A stretch of DNA of 64,000 nucleotides from Sorangium aterium (lineage in GTDB: Bacteria; Myxococcota_A; Polyangia; Polyangiales; Polyangiaceae). The notes under the pieces are model-generated. The model was given only the letters and a program-made list of their open reading frames with translations. It was not told the origin of the DNA and did no database searches. The stretch covers positions 1 to 64,000 of the forward strand of contig NZ_JAQNDK010000004.1 of NCBI RefSeq assembly GCF_028368935.1, in the 5' to 3' direction. Below, in pieces: positions 1 through 9,600 of the stretch. Every line of letters begins with the position of its first letter. Position 1 is the first letter of the stretch. The translations under genes were made by a program, and so were the position numbers.

Positions 1-1599
1 CCGCTGAAGGGGCAAGTCGTCTACGAGATGCACATCGGGACCTTCACCCGGGAGGGCACGTGGGAGTCCGCGGCCCGCGAGCTGCCCGAGCTCGCGCGGA
101 TCGGCGTCTCCCTGATCGAGCTGCTCCCCATCGCCGAGGTCCCCGGCCGCTTCAACTGGGGGTACGACGGCGTGAACCTCTTCGCGCCGACGCGCCTCTA
201 TGGAAGCCCGGACGATCTCCGCCGCTTCGTGGACGCGGCGCACCGCGCCGGGATCGCGGTGATCCTCGATGTCGTCTACAACCACCTCGGCCCGGACGGC
301 AACTACCTCGGCCAGTTCTCCGCGGACTACTTCACCGATCGTCACAAGACGGACTGGGGAGCGGCGATCAACTTCGACGGCCCGCGATCCGAGGCGGTGA
401 GGGAATACTTCATCTCCAACGCCGGCTACTGGATCGACGAGTTCCACCTCGACGGGCTCCGGCTCGACGCGACGCAGAACATCTACGATGGCTCGAAGGA
501 CCACATCCTCGCCGCCATCGCGCGCCGCGTGCGGGAGGCGGCGAAGGGCAAGGAGACGTTCCTCGTGGCCGAGAACGAGTCCCAGGAAGAGTGGCTGATC
601 CGCGCCGCCGAGCGGGGCGGCTACGGGCTCGACGCGATCTGGAACGACGATTTCCACCACAGCGCCAAGGTGGCGCTCACCGGCCATAACGAGGCCTATT
701 ACAGCGATCACGAGGGTTCGCCCCAGGAGCTCCTCTCCGCCCTGAAGCACGGGTTCCTCTTCCAGGGGCAGCGCTACCACTGGCAGAGGCAGCGGCGAGG
801 GACGCCGGCGCTCGGCGTGGATCCGGCCCGCTTCGTCCTCTTCCTGGAGAACCACGATCAGGTCGCCAACACCGCGCGAGGCGAGCGGCTCTGCCACATC
901 GTGAGCCCGGGCAGGCTCCGGGCGATGTCGGCGGCCCTGCTCCTCGCCCCGGGGACACCCATGCTCTTTCAGGGGCAGGAGTTCGGGTCCTCGGCGCCGT
1001 TCCTCTTCTTCGCCGACCACAACCCCGAGCTCGCCCCGCTCGTGCGCAAGGGCAGGGCGGAGTTCCTCGAGCAGTTCCCGTCCTGCGCGGCGCCCGAGGT
1101 CCGCGCGCAGCTCGACGATCCGAGCGACCCGCGGACGTTCGAGCGCTGCAAGCTCGATTTCTCCGAGCGCGAGCGCAACGCCGCCATCTACGCCCTCCAC
1201 GAGGACCTCATCGCGCTCCGCCGGCGCGATCCGGTGATCCGGGCCCAGCGCCCGCGCGGCGTCGACGGGGCCGTCCTCTCGGCGCACGCCTTCCTCCTGC
1301 GCTACTTCGGCGACGACGGCGACGACCGGCTGCTCCTCGTCAACCTCGGGCGGGACATCCACCGAGGGTCGTTGCCGGAGCCGCTCTTCGCCCCGCCGCC
1401 GGGGCGCCGCTGGGAGACGTCGTGGTCCAGCGAGTCCCCCCGCTACGGGGGCCAAGGCAGCCCACCTGTCATCACCGAGGAGGGCGTCCATATCCCGGGC
1501 GAGGCGGCGATCCTCCTCCACCCCGTGGTCGGGACGCCGGTGCCCGAGAAGACGAGCGCCAACCCGCGCCCGGAGGAGCCCAAGAAGCATGTACGCTGA
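1..1599 (+). CDS. treZ: Malto-oligosyltrehalose trehalohydrolase (5' end outside window)
   Basis: A GH13 alpha-amylase-type enzyme that would release trehalose from maltooligosyltrehalose in the TreY/TreZ route. The frame is open from base 1, and residues before the first internal Met (PLKGQVVYE) already match the family, so the N-terminal carbohydrate-binding domain and the true start lie upstream. Visible GH13 motifs are VVYNHLG, GLRLDAT (nucleophile Asp), VAENE (acid/base Glu) and LENHDQ (third carboxylate). The FQGQEFGSSAPFLFF stretch and the C-terminal beta domain are typical of TreZ rather than of glycogen branching enzyme. The 3' end overlaps the debranching-enzyme gene by 11 nt, suggesting an alpha-glucan/trehalose operon. 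A branching enzyme is the main alternative. Confidence 0.9.
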   Translation, partial: PLKGQVVYEMHIGTFTREGTWESAARELPELARIGVSLIELLPIAEVPGRFNWGYDGVNLFAPTRLYGSPDDLRRFVDAAHRAGIAVILDVVYNHLGPDGNYLGQFSADYFTDRHKTDWGAAINFDGPRSEAVREYFISNAGYWIDEFHLDGLRLDATQNIYDGSKDHILAAIARRVREAAKGKETFLVAENESQEEWLIRAAERGGYGLDAIWNDDFHHSAKVALTGHNEAYYSDHEGSPQELLSALKHGFLFQGQRYHWQRQRRGTPALGVDPARFVLFLENHDQVANTARGERLCHIVSPGRLRAMSAALLLAPGTPMLFQGQEFGSSAPFLFFADHNPELAPLVRKGRAEFLEQFPSCAAPEVRAQLDDPSDPRTFERCKLDFSERERNAAIYALHEDLIALRRRDPVIRAQRPRGVDGAVLSAHAFLLRYFGDDGDDRLLLVNLGRDIHRGSLPEPLFAPPPGRRWETSWSSESPRYGGQGSPPVITEEGVHIPGEAAILLHPVVGTPVPEKTSANPRPEEPKKHVR

Positions 1600-3661
1600 C
1601 GAGATCTGCCGGAGGATGGTCTGGTCCCGGGGCGCCGCCCCCACCTCGCAGGACGACGCCGAGCGCGGCTCGGACCCGCTCACGCGGGAATGGCTCGTCA
1701 CGAACGGCCTCGGCGGTTACGCGTCGGGCACCGTCTCCGGCGCGGTGACCCGCCGCTTCCATGGACTGCTGATCTCCGCGCTGCCGGCCCCCCTCGGCCG
1801 CACCATGATGCTCAGCGATCTCTCCACCCGGATCTTCACCGCGGACGACAGGGTGTACCAGGTGGGCGGTCAGGAGCCCTGGCTCGACGACGGCGGCGCG
1901 CAGGTCATCGATCTCGCCGAGTTCCGCCTCGAGGCCGGGCTCCCCGTCTGGCGCTACGAGGGCGCGGGGATGGCGATCGAGCGGCGCCTCCTCATGCCCC
2001 ACGCGCAGAACACGGTCCATGTCACGTACACGCTCGTCGAGGGGACGGGGCCGGTGCGGATCGAGCTCCAGCCGTGGGTGAATTTCCGGCCGCACGAGGG
2101 CGCGCTCGATCGGCCGGTGGCGGGCCCCTATGCGCTCACCGTGGTCGAGGATCGCTACGAGCTCGCGTCGCCGAGCGACCTGCCGCCGCTCCGGCTGAAG
2201 GTCCAGGGCGCTCGGGCCGAGTTCAGGATCGAGAGCGCCCGGCTGCGCAACGTGCGCTACCGGATCGAGCAGAGCCGCGGATACGACGCCGTGGGCGAGT
2301 TCTACAGCCCTGGCCGCTTCAGCCTGGAGCTCCCGGTCTCCGGCAGCGTGACCCTGATCGCGTCGACGGAGGCCTGGGAGACGCTCAACGCCCTCTCCAC
2401 GGACGAGGTGCAGCGCGCGGAGCACAAGCGCCGGACACGGCTCCTGCTCGCGGCGGCGCCCCAGGTCCGCACCGGGCCGGCGGCGGAGCTCGTCCTCGGC
2501 GCCGATCAGTTCCTCATCAGCCCCGCCGGCCGCGTCGAGGACGCCGCCCGCGCCCGGGCCGCCGGGGACGAGGTGCGCACCGTCATCGCGGGCTATCACT
2601 GGTTCACCGACTGGGGCCGGGACACCATGATCAGCCTGGAGGGGCTGACGCTCGTCACCGGGCGCCACACCGAGGCGGGCTACATCCTGCGCACGTTCGC
2701 CCATTACGTGAAGGATGGGCTCATCCCCAACATGTTCCCGGAGGGCAAGAACGACGGGCTCTACCACACCGCCGACGCCACCCTCTGGTTCTTCCACGCG
2801 CTCGATCGCTACCTGGCGACCACCGAGGATCGCGAGACGCTCCGGCTCATCCTCCCCACGCTGATCGACATCGTCGAGCACCACACCCGCGGGACGCGCT
2901 TCGGGATCCGCGCCGACCCGCAGGACGGCCTGATCCGCCAGGGGGAAGAGGGGTATCAGCTGACCTGGATGGACGCGAAGGTCGGCGATTACGTCGTCAC
3001 GCCACGCCGGGGGAAGGCCGTGGAGATCAACGCGCTCTGGTACAACGCCCTGCGCCTCATCGAGCGCTGGGCGCGCGAGTCCGACGGCGACGGCGCAGCG
3101 AAGCGCTACGGCGTGGCCGCCGAGCAGGTCAAGGCCTCCTTCAACCGGCGCTTCTGGTCCGAGAAGCACGGCTATCTATATGACGTGATCGACGGCGAGC
3201 AGGGCGTCGACGACGCCTTCCGGCCAAACCAGCTCCTCGCGATCTCTCTGCCTCACCCCGTCCTCGACCCTGCGCGCTGGAAGGGGATCGTCGATCAGGT
3301 GAAGGAGCGGCTCTGGACGCCCGTGGGCCTCAGGTCGCTCGCGCCGGGGCACCCGGACTACAAACCGAAGTACTTCGGCGACCTCCGCGCCCGGGACATG
3401 GCCTATCACCAGGGGACCGTGTGGGGGTGGCTCATGGGCCCGTTCATCGACGCCTGGCTGAAGGTGTATCCCACCGATCTCGCCGGGGCGCGGCGCCTGC
3501 TCGAGGGCTTCGCGCCGCACCTCGACGAGGCCTGCGCCGGCTCGATCAGCGAGATCTTCGACGCCGAGCCGCCGTTCACGCCCCGCGGGTGCGTCGCCCA
3601 GGCGTGGAGCGTGGCCGAGGTGCTGCGCGCCTATGCCCGGACGGCCCCCTCGGGGGGCTGA
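1589..3661 (+). CDS. Glycogen debranching enzyme (amylo-alpha-1,6-glucosidase)
   Basis: Predicted to hydrolyse alpha-1,6 branch points of glycogen or limit dextrins. It is 690 residues, the size of the bacterial GDE_N plus GH133 type. The N-terminal region starts with EWLVTNGLGGYASGT and RRFHGLL, typical of the GDE N-terminal beta-sandwich. The C-terminal (alpha/alpha)6 barrel carries WFTDWGRDTMISLEGL, GLIPNMFPEG, the TWMDAKVGD stretch and the YHQGTVWGWLMGP block that ends such enzymes. The ATG at 1589 lies inside the end of treZ and has GGAGGAG (1572-1578) about 10 nt upstream, consistent with translational coupling. Its placement beside treZ links glycogen turnover to trehalose formation. 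The gene ends 12 bp before the end of the convergent P450 gene. Confidence 0.93.
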   Translation: MYADEICRRMVWSRGAAPTSQDDAERGSDPLTREWLVTNGLGGYASGTVSGAVTRRFHGLLISALPAPLGRTMMLSDLSTRIFTADDRVYQVGGQEPWLDDGGAQVIDLAEFRLEAGLPVWRYEGAGMAIERRLLMPHAQNTVHVTYTLVEGTGPVRIELQPWVNFRPHEGALDRPVAGPYALTVVEDRYELASPSDLPPLRLKVQGARAEFRIESARLRNVRYRIEQSRGYDAVGEFYSPGRFSLELPVSGSVTLIASTEAWETLNALSTDEVQRAEHKRRTRLLLAAAPQVRTGPAAELVLGADQFLISPAGRVEDAARARAAGDEVRTVIAGYHWFTDWGRDTMISLEGLTLVTGRHTEAGYILRTFAHYVKDGLIPNMFPEGKNDGLYHTADATLWFFHALDRYLATTEDRETLRLILPTLIDIVEHHTRGTRFGIRADPQDGLIRQGEEGYQLTWMDAKVGDYVVTPRRGKAVEINALWYNALRLIERWARESDGDGAAKRYGVAAEQVKASFNRRFWSEKHGYLYDVIDGEQGVDDAFRPNQLLAISLPHPVLDPARWKGIVDQVKERLWTPVGLRSLAPGHPDYKPKYFGDLRARDMAYHQGTVWGWLMGPFIDAWLKVYPTDLAGARRLLEGFAPHLDEACAGSISEIFDAEPPFTPRGCVAQAWSVAEVLRAYARTAPSGG

Positions 3662-3673
3662 GCGCTCGCCCGC

Positions 3674-4891
3674 TCAGAACACCACAGGAACCGCCGCCGG
3701 GCCGCGGATCACGGGCCACTCGCTCCACACGATGTCGCGGGGCGAGGTGGCGAGCTCGATGCGCGGCAGCCTCCGGAGGAGCGTCGAGAAGGCGATCGCC
3801 GCCTCGATCCGCGCGAGCATCGCGCCCAGGCAGAAGTGGATCCCGCTCCCGAAGGCGATGTGCCGGTTCGGCGAGCGGCCGATGTCGAAGCGGTCTGGAT
3901 CCGGAAAGTGCTCCGGATCCCGGTTCGCGGCCAGGAGCCCCGCCGCGACCCCCTCTCCCGCCGGCACGCGGGCGCCGAACAGCTCGATGTCCTCGAGCGC
4001 CCAGCGGATCGTCGAGAGCTCTGCCGGCCCCTCGCAGCGCAGCGCCTCTTCCACTGCGGAGCCGACGAGCCCGGGGTCCTCGGCCAGCCGGCGCCGCTCC
4101 GCGGGGTGCGAGAGCAGGAGGAGCATGCCGCTCGCGATGAGGTGCACGGTGGTCTCGTGGCCCGCGACGAGCAGGAGGAACACCATGCTCGAGAGCTCGA
4201 TCGGGCTCAGCTTGTGCTCCTGCTCCTCGGCGAGCACGAGGCCGCTGATCATGTCGTCGCGCGGGGCCTTGCGGCGCGCGTCGAAGAGCGCCCGGAAGTA
4301 CGCCCCGAACTCCTCCACCGCGGACTGCCCGCGCTCCACGAACTCGCGATCTTTCGCGGGCGCGAGGAGGACCTTGGTCCACCGGCGGAACCGGTCGCGA
4401 TCCTCGACGGGGAGGCCGAGGAGCTCGGCGATCACCCCGGTGGGGAGCGGAAAAGCGAAGTCTGCCACGAGCTCCATCCGGCGCCGGTCGATCACGGCGT
4501 CGATGAGCCCGTCCGCGATCGCCTGGATGCGCGGGCGCAGCCCTTCCATCATCCGCGGCGAGAAGGCCCGCTGGACGAGGCCCCTGAGCCGCGTGTGATC
4601 CGGCGGATCGGCGTCGAGCATGTGCCGATCCATGAAGGTCGTGCGCTCGCTGAGCGGGAAGTAACGCCGGCGCACCTCGGCAGGGAGCTTGTGGACGTCG
4701 CGGATCAGGCGCGGATCCTTGAGGAGCTCCACGCAGTCGTCGTGACGCATGGCCACCCAGATGGGCACGTCGAGGCGGGGGTGAATGAGGCGATGCAGGC
4801 GCCCCGCGGCGCGCATGCGCGCGTAGATCGCGTGAGGCTCGGCGCGGCTGCTCGGATGGAACAGCTCCGGAAAAGCGTCCTGGTCGACCAT
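3674..4891 (-). CDS. Cytochrome P450
   Basis: A 405-residue soluble bacterial class I type cytochrome P450. The haem-ligand loop FGSGIHFCLG puts the cysteine at about residue 354. The I-helix oxygen-activation motif AGHETT and the K-helix ExxR (EEALR) are all present, as is the typical HTRLRGLVQRAFSPR stretch. The start MVDQDAFPELF follows a GGGGGA sequence. A much longer upstream reading exists in the same frame, but it does not resemble P450s and overlaps the nuclease gene antisense. No ferredoxin, reductase or biosynthetic cluster adjoins it, so redox partner and substrate are unknown. It is convergent with the debranching enzyme gene. Confidence 0.93.
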   Translation of the reverse strand: MVDQDAFPELFHPSSRAEPHAIYARMRAAGRLHRLIHPRLDVPIWVAMRHDDCVELLKDPRLIRDVHKLPAEVRRRYFPLSERTTFMDRHMLDADPPDHTRLRGLVQRAFSPRMMEGLRPRIQAIADGLIDAVIDRRRMELVADFAFPLPTGVIAELLGLPVEDRDRFRRWTKVLLAPAKDREFVERGQSAVEEFGAYFRALFDARRKAPRDDMISGLVLAEEQEHKLSPIELSSMVFLLLVAGHETTVHLIASGMLLLLSHPAERRRLAEDPGLVGSAVEEALRCEGPAELSTIRWALEDIELFGARVPAGEGVAAGLLAANRDPEHFPDPDRFDIGRSPNRHIAFGSGIHFCLGAMLARIEAAIAFSTLLRRLPRIELATSPRDIVWSEWPVIRGPAAVPVVF

Positions 4892-5064
4892 GATTCCCCC
4901 GTTCGTTCCATGGCGTCCGGACGTTCGAGGTGATGCTCGCGTCACGCCGGATCGCGAGGTGTGCATGGTGGAGAACCGCGCGCCGTCAAGCGGCGGTCGG
5001 AGCGCGGCGATCCATCGAGCCGCGGGCCCGGATCTCGAGCGCGCCGCGGGAGCGCGCCCGATCT

Positions 5065-6324
5065 TCAGGGCGCGTCGCTCGCGCCGAGCAGCCGCGAGAT
5101 CAGCGTGTGCTCCACGTCGTCGAGCGCCTCGCGCAGGAACGACGGGTCGTCGAGGCGGATCGCGTCGTCTCCCTCGCGCGCCTCGACGGGCAGCTTGTTC
5201 CTGAGGCTCGCGAACTCGCGCAGCAGCGAGGACAGGCCCGCCTCGTCGTCGCGCAGCGCGCGCAGCGACCGCGTGAGCTGGCCGATCGCGTCGTCCCGCT
5301 CGTCCAGCGCGCCCACCTGGAGCGGCGAGATCGTCCGGGAGAGGACGCGCTCGATCCAGAGCGCGCCGCCGAGGTCGTTGGCGATCGCGCGGATCTGCCC
5401 CATCCAGCGCTCGAAATCGGCGCGGAGCGCGGCGTGCGCCTTCGTCGCGCCGCACAGGAAGACCCGCGCGGCCAGCGTGCGCCCGTCCGCCTCGGCGAGG
5501 CGCCGCTCGAGCTCCTCCCGCGTCAGATCCACGATGTCGTCGGCGCTCGCGGCCGGGGAGAGATCGACCTCGCAGGCGCACCAGCGCACGACGTCGAGGG
5601 GGCGGTGCTCGACCGAGGTGATGCGGCCCTCGTCCACCGCGACGAGCAGGGCGCCCTTCTCGCCGGTCTCGCGGGCGTGGCGGCCCTGGAGGTTGCCGGG
5701 GAACGCGATGTACGGATCGCGCGAGAGCACCTCCCGGGTGTGCACGTGGCCGAGCGCCCAGTAATCGTATCGCTTCCCGACGAGGGTGTTCAGGCTGCAA
5801 GGAGCGTAGTTGTCGTGGCCCTCGCGGCCGCCCAGGCAGGTGTGGAGCATGCCGATGTTGAAGAGGCCTGCCCGCGCGTCCGGATAACCCGCGGCGAGAT
5901 CGTCGGTGACGGCCTTGGTCGCGAAGCTCTGTCCGTGGACGGCGATCCCGAGCCGATCGAAGACGATGGACTCGGGGCGGCGGGGATCGAGCCGCCGGGC
6001 GTTCTCGGGGAGCTCCAGGTGACGCGTGATGTTGCTCTCGGCGTCGTGGTTGCCATAGAGGAGCACGACCTCCACCTTGGCGGCGCGCAGCCGGGAGAGC
6101 TGCGCGGCGAAGAACAGGCCTGTGCTGTAGTCCTTCCAGTCGCCGTCGTAGATGTCGCCCGCGAGGAGCAGGAGGTCGACCTCCTCGGCGAGGCAGAGGT
6201 TCACGAGGTTCTCGAGCGCGCGGCGGGTCGCCCCGCGGATCTGCTCGACGGGGGCGCCCGGGTAACGGTCGAGCCCGCGGAGGGGGCTGTCGATGTGGAG
6301 GTCGGCGGCGTGGACGAACTTCAT
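5065..6324 (-). CDS. Metallophosphoesterase, YhaO/SbcD-like DNA repair exonuclease
   Basis: A 419-residue calcineurin-like phosphoesterase of the SbcD/Mre11/YhaO kind. The metal-binding motifs are in the expected order: HAADLHIDSP at the N-terminus, LAGDIYDGD, YGNHDAES and GHVHTRE. The C-terminal third (roughly 270-419) is the variable capping region. In SbcCD/YhaON systems this nuclease works with a large SbcC/YhaN-type ATPase encoded next to it. Here the downstream neighbour on the same strand is a P450 gene and the upstream neighbour is a gene remnant, so no partner is adjacent. The start MKFVHAADLH is unambiguous because family members begin exactly this way. Its role is probably double-strand-end processing, by family inference. 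Confidence 0.85.
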   Translation of the reverse strand: MKFVHAADLHIDSPLRGLDRYPGAPVEQIRGATRRALENLVNLCLAEEVDLLLLAGDIYDGDWKDYSTGLFFAAQLSRLRAAKVEVVLLYGNHDAESNITRHLELPENARRLDPRRPESIVFDRLGIAVHGQSFATKAVTDDLAAGYPDARAGLFNIGMLHTCLGGREGHDNYAPCSLNTLVGKRYDYWALGHVHTREVLSRDPYIAFPGNLQGRHARETGEKGALLVAVDEGRITSVEHRPLDVVRWCACEVDLSPAASADDIVDLTREELERRLAEADGRTLAARVFLCGATKAHAALRADFERWMGQIRAIANDLGGALWIERVLSRTISPLQVGALDERDDAIGQLTRSLRALRDDEAGLSSLLREFASLRNKLPVEAREGDDAIRLDDPSFLREALDDVEHTLISRLLGASDAP

Positions 6325-6466
6325 GGGCTGGCGCGGCCCGAGCTTAGCCGCTCGGCGCCGGGAGCGCTGCTCATCCGATGAGGATCGCGCTCGCCTGAAG
6401 CGGCCGAGCCGTGCCCTGGCGAGGAGGCAGACGGAGCGCGCCCGCGGAGGGGGGCTGACGCGGGCG

Positions 6467-6655
6467 CTAGCCTAACGGACGCACGTGCAGGCGGAGCTCG
6501 GTATCAGGCGTGTCCTTGTCCTGCTCGCCCGCCCTGTCGACGACTCGGGCGTCCATGCCGAGCTGCTGCAGGAGCTCGGTCACGAGCGCGATGGCCTCCT
6601 GCTTGTCCGCCTGCGTGCGCGGGGAGGACCATGCGTTGCTCTTCGCGACGAGCGT
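6467..6655 (-). pseudogene. 3' stub of an unidentified gene ending at the pfa3 junction
   Basis: On the minus strand about 60 codons have strong G/C third positions and encode a plausible helical C-terminus, including ADKQEAIALVTELLQQLGMD and finishing TELRLHVRPLG before TAG at 6467-6469. Further 5' this frame runs antisense through the ketosynthase and stops looking protein-like. I therefore read it as the tail of a gene whose 5' part was lost when it was joined to the truncated pfa3 gene. The right boundary (about 6640-6660) is estimated from where ketosynthase homology begins on the other strand. I do not recognise the family. It could instead be chance, but the codon bias argues against that. 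Confidence 0.5.
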
Positions 6656-9600
6656 CCTCACGCGGCCCGATCCGCGCAACCGGTTCATGTCGGGGCTGCC
6701 CGCCCACCTGCTGGCCGACGTGCTCGGCCTCGGGGCCGGCGCGTTCGCGCTCGACGCCGCGTGCGCGTCGTCACTGTACGCGATCGCGCTCGCCTGCGAG
6801 CGGCTGCACGATCGCGAGGCCGACCGGATGCTCGCAGGCGCGGTGTGCCGCTCGGACGATCTCTTCATCCACATCGGGTTCTGCGCGCTGTCGGCCATGA
6901 GCCGCACCGGGCAGAGCCGCCCGTTCTCGTCGGAGGCCGACGGCCTGGTCCCGGCGGAGGGCGCGGCGTTCGTGGTCCTGGAGCGCCTGTCGGACGCGGA
7001 GGCCGCGGGCAGGCCGATCCTCGGCGTGATCCGCGGGGTCGGCCTGTCGAACGACGGCCGCGGCCGCGGCCTCCTCGCGCCCGCCGTCGAGGGCCAGCTG
7101 CGCGCGATGCGGGCCGCGTATGCGACGGCCGGCCTCGATCCTCGCGAGGTGTCGCTGCTCGAGTGCCACGCGACGGGCACGCCCCTCGGCGACGCGACCG
7201 AGATCGCGACCCTCAAGGAGGTGTTCGGCTCCCGCGAGGTCCCGCTCGGCTCGCTCAAGTCGAACCTCGGTCACCTCGTCACGACGGCCGGCGCGGCCGG
7301 GCTCCTCAAGCTGCTCGGCGCCATGGCGGCGGGCGTCCGCCCGCCGACGCTGCACGCCGATCCGCTGAGCGAGGCGGTCGCCTCGAGCCCCTTCCGGGTG
7401 CTGCAGCGCGCCGAGCCGTGGGAGGGGCGTCGGCTCGCGGGCCTGTCGGCGTTCGGGTTCGGCGGGAACAACGCCCACCTCCTCGTGGAGGCGTACGAGC
7501 CGTCGTCGCCGAGGAGCCGAGCGGCCCACGCCGCGCCGCAGGTCGCTGCAGCGGCCTCGCGCCCTGTCGATGCCGCGCGCCCCGCGCCGGCAGGCCACCT
7601 GGCCGTGGTGGCCATGGGCCTGTGCGTCGGTGAGCTCAGCGGCGTCCGGGCCTTCGCCGAGCCGCTCCTCTCGGGCCGCGGCGCGGATCCTCGCCGCGCG
7701 GCCGTCGCGCTGCCGGCGGACCGGCTCCGGTTCCCGCCGCGCGATCTTCAGCAGGCGCTCGCCCAGCAGACGCTGCTGCTCGAGGCGGCGATCGAGGCCA
7801 CCGAGGGGCTCGCGCTGCCGCGCGATCGCACCGCCGTGCTCATCGGCATGGGCGCCGACACCGAGGTGTGCAGGTACATGACGCGCTGGCGGCTCGCCGA
7901 GACGGCGCCGCCGCGGCTCGGTCCGTCGGTCGACGTCGGCGCGCTCCAGGACGCGATCATCCCTGCGCTGCAGGCGGCGGGCGTCGTCGGGAACATGCCG
8001 AACATCCCGGCGAACCGGCTGAACAGCCAGCTCGACGTCGGTGGACCGTCGTTCACGATCGCCGCCGAGGAGCTGTCGGGCCCCTGGGCGCTGCGCGTCG
8101 CGTCCCGCGCCCTGCGCGCCGGCGCGGTCGACGCGGCGATCGTCGGCGCGGTGGATCTCTCGTGCGAGCCCGCCCACGCGGCCGCGCTCGAGGCGCTCGG
8201 CGTCCGCCTGCCCCCCGGCGACGCCGCCGTGGTGCTCGTGCTCGAGCGCCTCGACGACGCCGTCCGGGAGCGGCACCCGGTCCTGGCGGTGGTCGTGGAC
8301 GAGCCGGGCGACCCTGGCCTCGTGCTGTCGTCCACGGATCTCGCGCCGCGGTTCGGCCACGCGCACGCCGCGTCGGGGCTGCTGCACGTGGCCGCCGCGG
8401 TGCTCGCGTGCCGTCACGGCCGCAGGCTCGACGGGGCGCCGTGGTCCGACGAGATCCGGGTCGCCGAGGTCCGCTGCGCCGGCCTCGGCGGCGGCTCGCT
8501 GTCGGTCCGCATCGGGGCCGGCGGCCCTGCCGCGCCGCTCCCGCCGCCGCGATCGGCGGAGGGGCCGATGCTCACGCTCCCCGCCCACCCGCCGGCGATC
8601 GTCGTGCCCGGCGCGGCCTCCTGTTCATCCCCCGGAGACTCCATGGAACCTGCGCCGCCTCTGCCGTCCGCTCTCGACGACCTGCCGCCGCTGTACCCCG
8701 GGCCCACGGGGTTCTCTGCCGCCGACGCGGAGCGGGCGCCGTCCTGGGACGAGCCGGCGGCGGTCGAGCCGGCGGTCGTCGCGGCCGTCGCCGCGCGCCT
8801 GGCAGAGGAGCCGCCGCCGGTCGGACCGGCGGTCGTCGCGGCCGCTGCCGTGGATATCCCGGGCGACGTGATCGCCGGCGCCGCGGCGTTCACCGTGCAG
8901 CTTGCGCAGATCCACAAGGAGTGGGCGGAGCAGCAAGCCCAGGTCCACCGTCGGTTCCTTCAGATGCGGCAGCGCGCGCTGGACTCGCTCGTGCAGGCGT
9001 CGTCGGGCGCGGCCGCGGTGGTGGTCGAGGCCCCCTTGGCGCAGGCGCCCCACGCCGCGCCGGTCTGGATCGATGCCCCGCGCACGGTCGAGTCGCCGCG
9101 CCCCGCCGCTGTGCCGCAGCCGGTCGGCGCGTCGGCTCTCGCGCGCCTCGACGCGCCGCGCCCCGCTGCTGTGCCGCAGCCGATCGATGCGCCGGCTCTC
9201 GCGCGCCTCGACGCGCCGCGCCCCACCGCTGCGCCGCAGCCCGCTCGCGCCGAGGCGCCGCAGCCCGCCCGCGCCGAGCCGCCGCGCTCGTTCGAGCCGC
9301 CGCGCCCCGCCGCCGCGCCGCCTGCGCCGCGCCCCGCCGCCCAGCCGGAGCTCCCTGCGGCGTCTTCCCTCGCGCCCCGCGGCCCCCGGTTCAGCCGCGA
9401 GCAGCTCGAGCACCTCGCCTCGGGCCGGATCTCCGACGTGTTCGGCCCGCTCTTCGCCCGGCAGGACGCCTATCGACGCCAGGTGCGCATGCCCATGCCG
9501 CCGCTCCTGCTGGCCGATCGGGTCACCGGGATCGACGCCGAGCCCGGCTCGATGAAGCTCGGCACGATGTGGACCGAGACCGACGTGCGGTGGGATTCCT

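Noticed and set aside
3674-5800. Extended 708-residue version of the P450
   Set aside because: The extra N-terminal part overlaps the nuclease gene antisense and is Arg-rich; P450 homology starts at MVDQDAFPELF with its own ribosome site.
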